DNA of 64,000 bases. Origin: Mucilaginibacter flavidus (GTDB lineage: Bacteria; Bacteroidota; Bacteroidia; Sphingobacteriales; Sphingobacteriaceae). Location: NCBI RefSeq assembly GCF_024055575.1, contig NZ_JAMXOE010000011.1:124001-188000 (forward strand). Reading direction: 5' to 3'. The position numbers and the translations under genes are program-made. Below are positions 16,414 through 24,862 of this stretch, piece after piece. Numbering within the stretch: the stretch's first letter is position 1; every line of letters begins with the position of its first letter. The notes below the pieces were generated by a model that did no database searches, was not told the origin of the DNA, and saw nothing but the letters and a program-made list of their open reading frames with translations.

Positions 16414-18387
16414 ATGGAATTAGATGCGAAAATCCCTGTAACAGAACTTGATCAGAAGTGGGCCGATTATAAAAACCATGTAAACTTAGTAAGCCCTGCC
16501 AATAAGAGAAAACTGGAACTAATAGTAATAGGCAGCGGCCTTGCCGGTGCTTCTGCTGCTGCAACGCTTGGCGAACTGGGCTATAAAGTAAAAGTATTCT
16601 GTTTCCAGGATAGTCCTCGTCGTGCGCATTCCATTGCAGCTCAGGGAGGCATCAATGCGGCTAAGAACTATCAGAACGATGGCGATTCTGTATTTCGTCT
16701 TTTTTATGAAACCGTAAAAGGCGGTGATTACAGGTCACGGGAAGCGAATGTTTATCGCCTTGCACAGGTAAGCGGAAATATTATTGATCAATGCGTGGCA
16801 CAGGGTGTTCCGTTTGCACGCGAATATGGAGGCTTATTAAGCAACCGTTCTTTTGGTGGAACACAAGTACAGCGTACCTTTTACGCAGCGGGGCAAACGG
16901 GACAGCAATTATTGTTAGGTGCCTACGGTGCACTGGAAAGACAGGTTTCAATGGGAAACGTAACCATGTATGAACGCCATGAAATGCATGACATTGTAAT
17001 AATTGATGGCAAAGCAAGAGGGATTATCGCAAGAAATTTGGTCACAGGAAAACTCGAACGTTATTTCGGTCATGCAGCACTTATTTGTTCTGGTGGTTAT
17101 GCAAATGTTTTTTATTTAAGCACAAATGCGATGGGCAGCAATGTAACTGCCGCATGGAAATCGCATAAAAAGGGAGCTTATTTTGCCAATCCTTGCTTCA
17201 CTCAAATTCATCCAACCTGTATTCCCGTTACCGGAGATCATCAAAGCAAACTCACATTGATGAGTGAAAGTCTTAGAAATGATGGAAGAATATGGGTGCC
17301 AAAAAATAAAGGCGATAAAAGAAGGGGGATTGATATTCCAAATGAAGACCGCGATTATTATTTAGAAAGAAGGTATCCGGCCTTTGGAAACCTTGTACCA
17401 CGTGATGTGGCATCACGTGCAGCCAAAGAAAGGTGTGATGGGGGTTACGGAGTTGGAACCACAAAAATGGCAGTTTATCTTGATTTTGCAGATGCCATTA
17501 AGCGTTATGGAAAAATAGAGACCGGTAAACTCGGAATGACAGATACTAAAAATGAAACCATAACAGAATTAGGCAAAGAAGTGATTGCTGAAAAATATGG
17601 AAACCTATTTGAAATGTATGAAAAGATCACCGGCGAAAACCCGTATGACGTTCCGATGCGGATTTACCCTGCCGTTCATTACACTATGGGAGGCCTCTGG
17701 GTAGATTATGAACTAATGACAACCGTTCCCGGATTGTATTCTTTAGGCGAAGCCAATTTCAGCGATCATGGCGCTAACAGATTGGGAGCGTCTGCGTTAA
17801 TGCAAGGATTGGGTGATGGTTATTTTGTAATTCCTTATACGCTTAGTCGTTATATGGCCGATGAAATCAGGACGAATGCAATTTCCACGTCACATCCTGC
17901 ATTTGACGAAGCAGAAAATGGAGTAAAGGAAAGAATTGAAAGATTAATGAATGTAAGAGGCAATGAATCTGTAGAAAGTTTTCATAAGAGGTTAGGAAAA
18001 ATCATGTGGGATAAATGCGGAATGTCACGCAATGAAAAAGGATTATCAGAAGCCATTAATGAAATTAAAGCTCTTAGAAAAGAATTTTGGGGAAATGTAA
18101 AAGTCTCCGGGGAAATTTTAGAAATGAATCCTGAATTGGATAAAGCGGGCAGGGTAGCAGATTTTTTAGAGCTTGCAGAATTAATATGCATTGATGCGCT
18201 CAACCGCAAGGAAAGTTGTGGTGGCCATTTCAGGGAAGAAAGCCAAACATCCGAGGGCGAAGCATTACGTAATGACGAACAATACAGTTATGTAGCAGCA
18301 TGGGAATACACAGATAGCGGTGAAATATTGCATAAGGAAGAATTAACCTTTGAAGTTGCTATGCCATCGCAGCGAAACTATAAATAG
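16414..18387 (+). CDS. sdhA: Succinate dehydrogenase/fumarate reductase flavoprotein subunit
   Basis: This 657-residue subunit carries FAD and oxidises succinate to fumarate. The FAD-binding GSGLAG (40-45) and the flavin-linking His72 in RRAHSIAAQGGINA are present. The catalytic region includes HPTCIP and PRDVASRAA (active-site Arg), and HYTMGGLWVDYE lies near the substrate site. The C-terminal helical cap is complete, and the length fits the Bacteroidota type. It is the second gene of sdhCAB, 81 bases before sdhB. Confidence 0.97.
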   Translation: MELDAKIPVTELDQKWADYKNHVNLVSPANKRKLELIVIGSGLAGASAAATLGELGYKVKVFCFQDSPRRAHSIAAQGGINAAKNYQNDGDSVFRLFYETVKGGDYRSREANVYRLAQVSGNIIDQCVAQGVPFAREYGGLLSNRSFGGTQVQRTFYAAGQTGQQLLLGAYGALERQVSMGNVTMYERHEMHDIVIIDGKARGIIARNLVTGKLERYFGHAALICSGGYANVFYLSTNAMGSNVTAAWKSHKKGAYFANPCFTQIHPTCIPVTGDHQSKLTLMSESLRNDGRIWVPKNKGDKRRGIDIPNEDRDYYLERRYPAFGNLVPRDVASRAAKERCDGGYGVGTTKMAVYLDFADAIKRYGKIETGKLGMTDTKNETITELGKEVIAEKYGNLFEMYEKITGENPYDVPMRIYPAVHYTMGGLWVDYELMTTVPGLYSLGEANFSDHGANRLGASALMQGLGDGYFVIPYTLSRYMADEIRTNAISTSHPAFDEAENGVKERIERLMNVRGNESVESFHKRLGKIMWDKCGMSRNEKGLSEAINEIKALRKEFWGNVKVSGEILEMNPELDKAGRVADFLELAELICIDALNRKESCGGHFREESQTSEGEALRNDEQYSYVAAWEYTDSGEILHKEELTFEVAMPSQRNYK

Positions 18388-18468
18388 TAACCTGGTAGCT
18401 ATCTGGAAGTGAAGACACTTAGCTTTTTTATTGTGAATTTTTGGATTTGATATTTTAGTAAAGCAATT

Positions 18469-19269
18469 ATGGAACATTATACAATGAACCTCACCTTAAA
18501 AGTCTGGCGACAAAAAAATCGCCAGGAAAAAGGGCATTTCGAAACTTATGATATGAAAGATATTTTATCAGAAATGTCCTTTCTGGAAATGTTTGATGTA
18601 CTAAATGAAAGGTTAATTCTTGAAAATAAGGAGCCTGTTGTTTTTGATCAGGATTGCCGCGAAGGAATTTGTGGCGCATGCAGCATGTACATTGATGGAA
18701 GGGCACACGGCCCGTGGCAAAAAAATACTGTATGCCAATTACACATGCGTGCTTATAAAGATGGTGATACGATAGTAGTGGAACCCTGGAGATCAGCGGC
18801 TTTCCCTATTATAAAGGATTTGATGGTAGATAGAAAGGCATTTGACAGAATTATTGAAGCGGGCGGTTTCATATCTGTAAATACAGGTAACGCAGTAGAT
18901 GCTAATTCGACTCCGGTAGATAGGGCAAAGTCTGAAGAAGCTTTTGACTCAGCTACTTGTATTGGTTGTGGCGCTTGTGTGGCTGCCTGTCCTAACAGCT
19001 CCGCAGTTTTATTTGTCGGGGCGAAAATATCTCAATTGGCGCTGTTGCCACAAGGGGATCCTGAAAGAAAAGCAAGAGTAATAAATATGGTAGACCAAAT
19101 GGATAAAGAAGGTTTTGGCAATTGTGGGAATATCTATAATTGCGAAGCCGAATGTCCTAAAGGTATTTCAGTAGAAAATATTGCAAGGATGAACAGAGAA
19201 TATTTGGGAGCTTTTTCGTCTTCAGAAATGCAGACCAGGCCAAATCCTGCAAAGCATAATGGGGTCTGA
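18469..19269 (+). CDS. sdhB: Succinate dehydrogenase iron-sulfur subunit
   Basis: This 266-residue subunit holds three Fe-S clusters. The [2Fe-2S] site is CREGICGACSMYIDG with a distal Cys in NTVCQLHM; the [4Fe-4S] motif is CIGCGACVAACPN; the last cysteines are in GNIYNCEAECPKGI. It passes electrons from FAD to the haem b subunit. A start at the second Met (MNLTLKVW, 18484) is also possible. It closes the sdhCAB operon. The convergent gap to the next gene holds only a weak inverted repeat (GGCTAAG ... CTTAGC). Confidence 0.96.
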   Translation: MEHYTMNLTLKVWRQKNRQEKGHFETYDMKDILSEMSFLEMFDVLNERLILENKEPVVFDQDCREGICGACSMYIDGRAHGPWQKNTVCQLHMRAYKDGDTIVVEPWRSAAFPIIKDLMVDRKAFDRIIEAGGFISVNTGNAVDANSTPVDRAKSEEAFDSATCIGCGACVAACPNSSAVLFVGAKISQLALLPQGDPERKARVINMVDQMDKEGFGNCGNIYNCEAECPKGISVENIARMNREYLGAFSSSEMQTRPNPAKHNGV

Positions 19270-19321
19270 GGCTAAGTCAACATCGGGCGGACATAATCTT
19301 AGCTTCTTTCCACTATAAAAA

Positions 19322-19756
19322 TTATCCGAAAATCTGTTTGGTAGAAACTGCTATCCTGTTCCATGAATTAATAATAATGACCTGCATAATAATTTGTGCT
19401 AACCCATTTTCACCATAAGCCTTTATAACTTTATCATATGTTTCATTACTGACGCCATCTTTTGAAATAAGGGTTATTTCTTCGGTTAATTGTAATACTT
19501 CTCTTTCATCTTCAGTGAATAAGGGCGATTCTTTCCAGGCGGATAGTGCAAAAATCCTTCTTTGGGTTTCTCCAATCTTTAGCGCTTCCTGCGTATGCAT
19601 ATCTATACAATAAGCACAACAGTTAATTTGCGAGGCCCTTATTTTTATCAGTTCAAGAAGCATCGGCGAAATTTGAGAGTTTCTGATATATTGTTCCAAA
19701 CCAAGCATCGCTTTGTAAGCGTTCGGCTCTAAGTCTTTAATTGATATCCGGTCCAT
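19322..19756 (-). CDS. Carboxymuconolactone decarboxylase/AhpD-family protein
   Basis: This 144-residue alkylhydroperoxidase-like protein has the redox CxxC-plus-His motif in INCCAYCIDMHTQEAL, with RISIKDLEPNAYKAMLGLEQYI at the start. AhpD-like proteins reduce peroxiredoxin partners or act on lactones; without a partner the substrate is open. It follows the PEP mutase-like gene by four bases and is probably co-transcribed. Confidence 0.88.
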   Translation of the reverse strand: MDRISIKDLEPNAYKAMLGLEQYIRNSQISPMLLELIKIRASQINCCAYCIDMHTQEALKIGETQRRIFALSAWKESPLFTEDEREVLQLTEEITLISKDGVSNETYDKVIKAYGENGLAQIIMQVIIINSWNRIAVSTKQIFG

Positions 19757-19760
19757 CTGT

Positions 19761-20618
19761 TTATTTTTTTGAAATTAAATTATTTAAGTAAGCAGAAGTT
19801 ACGGGATTATCGGTCACTTCATGCATCCCTTCATTAAGTAACAATTTCCCCGCCAAATTTTTCATGGCATCAACGGCAATTTTTAGAAATCCAGGACCGA
19901 GGCTTAATCTTGATACACCAATTATTTTTAAAACTTCAAAATCCGGAATTTCAGGGAGCAATAAAATATTTACAGGTAAAGTAACTTCTTTAATGACAGT
20001 TTCTATATCTTCTTTTTTCTTTAGAACGATGGGATAGAAGCCGTCTGCCCCTGAGTCCTTATAAGCTTTTCCTCTTCGGATGGCTTCTGATAGTTTTTCT
20101 TCATCGGATAAATGATTTGCTTTAAGAAATATATCTGTTCTTGCATTAATAAAAAGAGGCATGCCCATTTCTATAGCTGTTTGTCTTATCAACCGGATTT
20201 TTTCGCATTGTGTTTCAACAGGAATAATTGTTTTATCATTATGGTGGCTATCCTCAAAATTAATTCCCGCAATCCCCACATCAATAAGTTTCCTAATATT
20301 TTCTTTCAGAATAGAGTTGTTTTCCGCATAACCACTTTCAATATCGGCTGTTACGGGGATTTTTACACTTTGTGCTATTTTTTGCAGAACGAACAACAGG
20401 TCATTAAAAGGGATTTTTTCGCCATCAGGATAACCATTACTAAAAGCAATAGAAGCACTCGCCGTAGCAACAGCAGGATAACCCAAATTTTCAAGCAAAA
20501 TAGCCCCTAACGAATCCCATATATTAGGGAGTATCAATAGTTTACCATTATGATGAAGTTGTTTTAATAGATTTCCTTTCTCAGGATGAATATAATTATG
20601 TGCTGGCATTTTATGCAT
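19761..20618 (-). CDS. Isocitrate lyase/PEP mutase family protein
   Basis: This 285-residue TIM-barrel protein has landmarks LLILPNIWDSLGA, TADIESGYAE (metal-binding Asp/Glu) and GINFEDSHH, then INARTD; these match the PEP mutase branch (carboxyvinyl-carboxyphosphonate or oxaloacetate-type lyases). The catalytic KKCGH loop of isocitrate lyase is absent, so it is not a glyoxylate-shunt enzyme. Substrate unknown. It is the middle gene of a UDG-like/PEP mutase-like/AhpD-like run. Confidence 0.85.
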   Translation of the reverse strand: MHKMPAHNYIHPEKGNLLKQLHHNGKLLILPNIWDSLGAILLENLGYPAVATASASIAFSNGYPDGEKIPFNDLLFVLQKIAQSVKIPVTADIESGYAENNSILKENIRKLIDVGIAGINFEDSHHNDKTIIPVETQCEKIRLIRQTAIEMGMPLFINARTDIFLKANHLSDEEKLSEAIRRGKAYKDSGADGFYPIVLKKKEDIETVIKEVTLPVNILLLPEIPDFEVLKIIGVSRLSLGPGFLKIAVDAMKNLAGKLLLNEGMHEVTDNPVTSAYLNNLISKK

Positions 20619-20633
20619 TATTAAAATAAAGTT

Positions 20634-21209
20634 TTACAAAATTTCTTTTATTTCGTCTCTAAGTGCGGGAATAGTTTCCTCCATAAACCAGGGATTTATT
20701 TTTACCCAGTTTTGATTTCGTGGAGAAGGATGTGGCAAAGGGAAATATTCTGGAAGAAATTCCTTATAACTTTTTACTGTTTCTGTAAGACTGCCTTTCC
20801 AATTATTTTTTAAATAATAACGTTGTGCATATTGTCCTATTAATAATATGAGTGGCGTGCTTTTCATTTCTTTTAAAATTTGTGAATGCCACAGCGGGGC
20901 ACATTCTTTCCGCGGGGCCATATCTCCCGATATTCCTTTCCCCGGGTAACAAAACCCCATTGCCATTATCGAAAAACAATCAGGGTTATAGAAAGTTGCC
21001 TCATCTACATTCATCCATTCTCTTAATTTTCTCCCACTTGCATCATTCCAGGGAATTCCTGTTTCATGAACGAGCCTGCCAGGAGCCTGCCCGATAATGA
21101 TGATTTTAGAGGAGGAACTTAACTGCACTACCGGCCTCTGACCTAATGGTAAATAATTTTTACAAATATCACATAGCTTTATGTTATTCAAAAGAGTCTC
21201 CATTGCCAA
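20634..21209 (-). CDS. Uracil-DNA glycosylase superfamily protein
   Basis: This 191-residue protein has IIIIGQAPGRLVHETGIPWN (motif 1, like the GQAPGxxE..GxPF of family 4/5 enzymes), a NPDCFSIMAMGFCYPG segment and the C-terminal PHPSPRNQNW (HPSPRN motif 2). It probably removes damaged or deaminated bases. The cysteines (CDICKNYLP near the N-terminus, and KECAPLWH) may ligate an Fe-S cluster. It heads the three-gene run, with a good promoter upstream (21235-21268). Confidence 0.82.
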   Translation of the reverse strand: MAMETLLNNIKLCDICKNYLPLGQRPVVQLSSSSKIIIIGQAPGRLVHETGIPWNDASGRKLREWMNVDEATFYNPDCFSIMAMGFCYPGKGISGDMAPRKECAPLWHSQILKEMKSTPLILLIGQYAQRYYLKNNWKGSLTETVKSYKEFLPEYFPLPHPSPRNQNWVKINPWFMEETIPALRDEIKEIL

Positions 21210-21234
21210 GCCTTATAAAAATATTTATATCCCA

Positions 21235-21268
21235 CAAAATTAATCTATTTACACTGATCGGTTTTCAA
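21235..21268 (-). promoter_or_regulatory. Bacteroidota-type promoter (TTG-N23-TAATTTTG)
   Basis: On the minus strand, TTG (21266-21268) is followed after 23 bases by TAATTTTG (21235-21242), the TAnnTTTG -7 consensus. It lies about 26 bases ahead of the glycosylase-like gene start. The spacer is at the long end of the usual range. Confidence 0.5.
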
Positions 21269-21277
21269 AATATGAAT

Positions 21278-21838
21278 TTAAAATAAAGTCGGCTCTTTAT
21301 TTTCCTTCAATTCCTTTTCATAACTTAATGCTCCATTTACGATCCTTGCAGGAGAGGTGTAAGGATGTTCTTCTTCTTTTCCAATGTCCATTATGTGCAT
21401 TACTTTCCAGCCGCGAACTTTTAGATAATCTGAGACCATAGAGCGATGACAACGCCACCATACGGCTTCTGAACACATGTAGGCGGTGCGTTGTTTTAAT
21501 GCAATACTTTCAAGCTCAGTTATACCGTCCTTAAAATTATCCGTTTCCATATAGTCAGCATAACCGCGAAAAGCGGCATGCCTCCATGCTGTATTTTTAG
21601 AATCGGGTTTTACCTTTCTTCTTCCTCCAAGATTTTTTAAATTAATATATTGGATGTCGTCTTGAGGTAAGGAAATCTCCAATGCTTCTTTATTGTATTG
21701 GGGAAATTTACGTGAACCAGGAAAACTTCTGATATCTGCAACCAGTTCAATATGAAATGAACGAAGCATGGCGACAAACTCTTCAAAAGGACGGGTAGAA
21801 TGGCCAATCGTCCAGATAGTATTATTTTCTTCTTTCAT
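21278..21838 (-). CDS. DUF488 family protein
   Basis: The frame opens at 21862, but the better start is ATG 21838 (MKEENNTIWTIGHSTR) because GAAGGAGCAAAT, a strong Shine-Dalgarno-like sequence, precedes it. The protein reads TIGHSTRPFEEFVAMLRS, then VADIRSFPGSRKFPQYN and MCSEAVWWRCHRSMVSDYL, the full DUF488 signature. DUF488 proteins have no firm biochemical role. Paralogues of another subgroup occur at 38,233 (broken) and 44,976. Confidence 0.88.
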   Translation of the reverse strand: MKEENNTIWTIGHSTRPFEEFVAMLRSFHIELVADIRSFPGSRKFPQYNKEALEISLPQDDIQYINLKNLGGRRKVKPDSKNTAWRHAAFRGYADYMETDNFKDGITELESIALKQRTAYMCSEAVWWRCHRSMVSDYLKVRGWKVMHIMDIGKEEEHPYTSPARIVNGALSYEKELKENKEPTLF

Positions 21839-21942
21839 ATTTGCTCCTTCAAACTGACCCATCGAAGTTTTTTTGTTGGCTCCTTTTGGAATTCTTGTTC
21901 ACTTAAAGTTCTGCTTTAATGATTTACTCTACATTCATAAAT

Positions 21943-22344
21943 TTATTGTTGAAAATATTTTGCAATCGTTAATAGGAAAGTTGTTTCTTTTTCCGCCAAA
22001 ACGCTATGCGGAATATCCTCGTGAAGAGCCAGCATCTGACCATTACCCAATTCAACAGATTGCTGTTTCGTGCTAAATGTTATTTGTCCATCCAGCACCT
22101 GAACGCTGATGATGCCGGATGCCGTATGAGTTTTCATTTCAGCACCAGCATGCAAGGCCACCAGTACGATACACATGCCGTTTGTCTTAAAGATAGTCAT
22201 GGCATTCCGGTCACTATTATTCCATGGTTGCTCTTCTTTAATCTGTTTCACAAGGGATAACAAGTCCATAATTATCATTGGTGCATCCAGCAAGTGGCCG
22301 TCTTTCGGACGTTGAGGGGTGGCTTCATTAAATCTGTCTTCCAT
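21943..22344 (-). CDS. Cupin-fold small protein
   Basis: This 133-residue cupin-like protein has GAEMKTHTASGIISVQVLDG (motif 1) and LGNGQMLALHEDIPHSVLAE (motif 2). The histidine pattern supports a metal-binding barrel. It resembles stand-alone stress cupins that often accompany heavy-metal or oxidative-stress genes. No substrate can be named. Confidence 0.78.
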   Translation of the reverse strand: MEDRFNEATPQRPKDGHLLDAPMIIMDLLSLVKQIKEEQPWNNSDRNAMTIFKTNGMCIVLVALHAGAEMKTHTASGIISVQVLDGQITFSTKQQSVELGNGQMLALHEDIPHSVLAEKETTFLLTIAKYFQQ

Positions 22345-22585
22345 AGCGGCTATTTTGGTTTAGAACATGCTTAAATATTATTCGTTGAGCTTCTATTGTT
22401 TTATTATTTTTAACACAATGTCTTTAAGTTAATCAACATTATTTATTTTTTTAAGTTTTAAAAATCCACCTATTACAGGAACAAGTGAAAGTTCCGCATT
22501 GACGGATCATTAGGTTCTGAGTTTTTGTATTACAAAAACAATTTCGTAACACTTAAATAGCAAATAATAAGATAATTCCTTTAAG

Positions 22586-22687
22586 TTATTGATAGATAAT
22601 AGGCTGCTTTAATAAGAATATCATACAGGCTGCCGTTAGTCCGGTATGTCCATCGCCAATAATGATAACATTTGCGTTGCTATTTTT
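22586..22687 (-). pseudogene. FAD/NAD(P)-binding protein N-terminal fragment
   Basis: Within a 398-base gap (22345-22742) a startless frame reads KNSNANVIIIGDGHTGLTAA and ends soon after at TAA 22586-22588. VIIIGxGxxGLTAA is the dinucleotide-binding fingerprint of thioredoxin-reductase-like oxidoreductases. It lies downstream of the ferredoxin of the intact cassette and may be the stump of another copy. The rest of the gap shows nothing I can support. Confidence 0.4.
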
Positions 22688-22742
22688 AAATTAATGCTTA
22701 ATAGAGGAACCATTCAGCAACTTATTAAGGAATACGTGTCGG

Positions 22743-23060
22743 TTAGTCTCCGCCTATTATACGAAAAATCATTCCATCCATTTCTTCATTTATACGTAAC
22801 TGACAGGAAAGCCGGCTATGCTGATCAGCATTAGGAAGAATATCCATCATATCCAATTCCTGATCATTACGCGGTGGAAGTTTTTCAAATCCTTTTACTA
22901 CTTGTACCTGGCACGTTGCACAAAGTCCCATTCCTCCACAGGCAGCTAAAATTTCATAATCTGCGGCTTTTAAAACTTCCATCAGGCTGAGACTGACATC
23001 GCTGGGGATTCCCAAAGTAGCCTGTTTGCCATTTCTATCTTCAATGGTTATTTTAATCAT
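22743..23060 (-). CDS. [2Fe-2S] ferredoxin
   Basis: This 105-residue plant/adrenodoxin-like ferredoxin has Cys41-x5-Cys47-x2-Cys50 (ACGGMGLCATCQV) and the fourth Cys in RLSCQL. The spacing is typical of [2Fe-2S] ferredoxins. It sits two bases after the reductase gene, so it is the likely electron acceptor. The pair belongs to a cupin-reductase-ferredoxin operon. Confidence 0.9.
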   Translation of the reverse strand: MIKITIEDRNGKQATLGIPSDVSLSLMEVLKAADYEILAACGGMGLCATCQVQVVKGFEKLPPRNDQELDMMDILPNADQHSRLSCQLRINEEMDGMIFRIIGGD

Positions 23061-23062
23061 AA

Positions 23063-24067
23063 TTAAAAAGTGGGTACGCCATAAACAGTAGTGTATTTAA
23101 AACTTATTTTTTTATCCGGATATACATATTTAAAGGCGCTTTGCGCCATTAAGGCAGCTTCATGAAAACCACATAAAATCAATTTTAACTTACCAGGATA
23201 GGTATTAATATCTCCAATAGCATAGGTCCGCTCTATATTGGTTGAGAAATCTACCGGTTTTACTTCAATTGCCGATTTGTCGATTTCCAATCCCCATTCA
23301 GCGATGGGCCCTAATTTCGGGCTTAACCCAAATAGAGGGATAAAATGATGTGCTTTCAAGGTCGTAAGACTATTATCCCGTGCGGAAATGGAAACCGACT
23401 GCAAACGCTCCTTTCCATTTAAGGCTATTACATTGGATTGCAGAATGAGATCAATCTTCCCTTCTTTTGCCAGCTTAAAAATCTTCTCCACTGAATCTGG
23501 CGCACCCCGGAAAGTATCCCCTCGATGGACCAGCGTTACTCTGGCAGCTGTATTAGCTAAATATATCGTCCAATCGAGTGCAGAATCCCCTCCGCCGGCT
23601 AAAATGATCTCCCTGTCGCGAAATATTTCCGGATCTTTTACTATGTAATTTACCCCTTTACCTTCAAATTCTATCAGTCGGTCGATATCTGGCTTACGTG
23701 GTTCAAAGCAGCCTAAACCGCCCGCAATCACTAAAACCTGACAATGAACCTCAGTTTGGTCATTTGTTTTGATGATGAGTGAACCATCGGGATTTTGGGT
23801 CATAACTTCCACGCGTTCACCTAAAGTGAAACCTGGATGAAACGGTTTAATTTGCTCCATTAATTTATCGACTAATTCCTGTCCTTTGATTTCCGGGTAA
23901 CCGGGGATATCATAAATGGGCTTATGAGGATAAATTTCGGATAATTGGCCACCAACCTGTGTAAGCACATCGATTAAATGGCAGCGCATTTTTAATAAAC
24001 CTGCTTCAAACGCAGCAAATAATCCTATAGGCCCTGCTCCTATGATACAAATATCCGTATTCAACAT
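23063..24067 (-). CDS. Thioredoxin-reductase-like ferredoxin-NAD(P) reductase
   Basis: This 334-residue flavoprotein (starting at MLNTDICIIGAGPIG, 24067; the eight residues upstream would overlap the preceding gene) has GAGPIG for FAD, GGQLSEIYPHKPIYDIPGYP typical of ferredoxin-NADP reductase type 2, NADP fold GGGDSALDW, and the second FAD motif YAIGDINTYPG. It lacks the CxxC of true thioredoxin reductases, as expected for FNR2. The start lies two bases after the cupin stop. It probably reduces the adjacent ferredoxin. Its N-terminal paralogue fragment is at 45,314. Confidence 0.88.
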   Translation of the reverse strand: MLNTDICIIGAGPIGLFAAFEAGLLKMRCHLIDVLTQVGGQLSEIYPHKPIYDIPGYPEIKGQELVDKLMEQIKPFHPGFTLGERVEVMTQNPDGSLIIKTNDQTEVHCQVLVIAGGLGCFEPRKPDIDRLIEFEGKGVNYIVKDPEIFRDREIILAGGGDSALDWTIYLANTAARVTLVHRGDTFRGAPDSVEKIFKLAKEGKIDLILQSNVIALNGKERLQSVSISARDNSLTTLKAHHFIPLFGLSPKLGPIAEWGLEIDKSAIEVKPVDFSTNIERTYAIGDINTYPGKLKLILCGFHEAALMAQSAFKYVYPDKKISFKYTTVYGVPTF

Positions 24068-24069
24068 AG

Positions 24070-24366
24070 CTAACCCTTGATTAAAAAACAAATACTATCT
24101 TCTACCGCTTCAACAGAATGTGTCACATTAATGGGTATATCCACATCTTCATATTTGTTCATGGTTACAGTTCTCCCGGCTTCCTTATAAATTACGCTAC
24201 CATCTATAATTATTAATTTTGCGGGTATAGCCGTTTGATGTTCTTTTAAGATCATCCCTCTTTTAAAACCTAATACGATAACTTTGACATGATCGCTGCT
24301 CTGTAGTATCTTGAAAACTGGTGAGGTTGCGCTTTTCAGCTGAAATAAAACTTCTTGTATGATCAT
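24070..24366 (-). CDS. Small cupin, first intact gene of ferredoxin cassette
   Basis: This 98-residue protein starts MIIQEVLFQLKSATSPVFKI with a cupin core (VIVLGFKRGMILKEHQTAIP and VDIPINVTHSVEA). A decayed paralogue with one stop codon lies at about 45,418-45,701. It may sense or store a ligand for the reductase pair, since the order cupin-FNR-ferredoxin is maintained. Function is inferred only. Confidence 0.72.
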   Translation of the reverse strand: MIIQEVLFQLKSATSPVFKILQSSDHVKVIVLGFKRGMILKEHQTAIPAKLIIIDGSVIYKEAGRTVTMNKYEDVDIPINVTHSVEAVEDSICFLIKG

Positions 24367-24389
24367 TATAATTTTTATGGTAAAACTTT

Positions 24390-24610
24390 AACTAATCGGT
24401 TTATAATAATTTATTAGCCATAATTTGACAGGATAAACGAACCTCTTTACCAGTAGACGAGATTTAAGCGTTGTTTCTTCATTTCGTAGTAACAAGTCAG
24501 TTCACGATTGCTTCAATAATTTCAGCCAAGCAGGCTGCACACTTTCGCATGCCCAAATATTCGTCAGACCCTTCTGTATATATCATATTAAGCAGTAACA
24601 AAATGGAGAT
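24390..24610 (-). pseudogene. Decayed [2Fe-2S] ferredoxin, paralogue of 45,712-46,044
   Basis: The minus strand aligns along its whole length, by eye, with the intact ferredoxin gene at 45,712-46,044. Shared blocks include TTTGACAGGATAAACGAA and the region encoding the cluster cysteines (TTTCGCATGCCCAAATATTC here against TTTCCCATCCCCAAACATTC there). Frames are broken and no start remains. It lies directly upstream of the intact cupin, in the position its twin occupies in the other cassette. Confidence 0.75.
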
Positions 24611-24688
24611 ATACACTCAGCACAATGATTAAAAAAGCAAGAAATCGTTTCATAACTAAATATTAATATCCTTACATCTTTATAACCT

Positions 24689-24862
24689 TTATTCTGATAA
24701 ATTGTGTTTTAAAATAAATGTTAGTTGGTGCGATAATCGCATCGGCATTCCGCCAATTTTTGATGCAGTCATATGTGAAATGATGCAGTATACCCTGCTC
24801 CATTGTTTAGTTACCAGCACATCAGATAACAATGAGTCTTGATCTTGGTATTTACCAGTCAT
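24689..24862 (-). CDS. Possible 57-residue protein coupled to NDH-2
   Basis: The frame starts at an ATG that overlaps the NDH-2 stop by four bases (ATGA) and encodes MTGKYQDQDSLLSDVLVTKQ, then WSRVYCIISHMTASKIGG, ending at TAA 24689. The ATGA overlap supports coupled translation. The sequence is soluble and has no family I recognise. It could also be read-through of decayed sequence. Confidence 0.35.
   Translation of the reverse strand: MTGKYQDQDSLLSDVLVTKQWSRVYCIISHMTASKIGGMPMRLSHQLTFILKHNLSE

Noticed and set aside
19270..19321. GGCTAAG ... CTTAGC inverted repeat after sdhB
   Set aside because: The stem is short, the loop about 20 bases, and no T run follows; not a convincing terminator.
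22646..22834. Plus-strand 62-codon frame overlapping the ferredoxin end
   Set aside because: It overlaps the ferredoxin gene and the FAD-fold relic on the other strand, has no motif, and its codons mirror the antisense frame.
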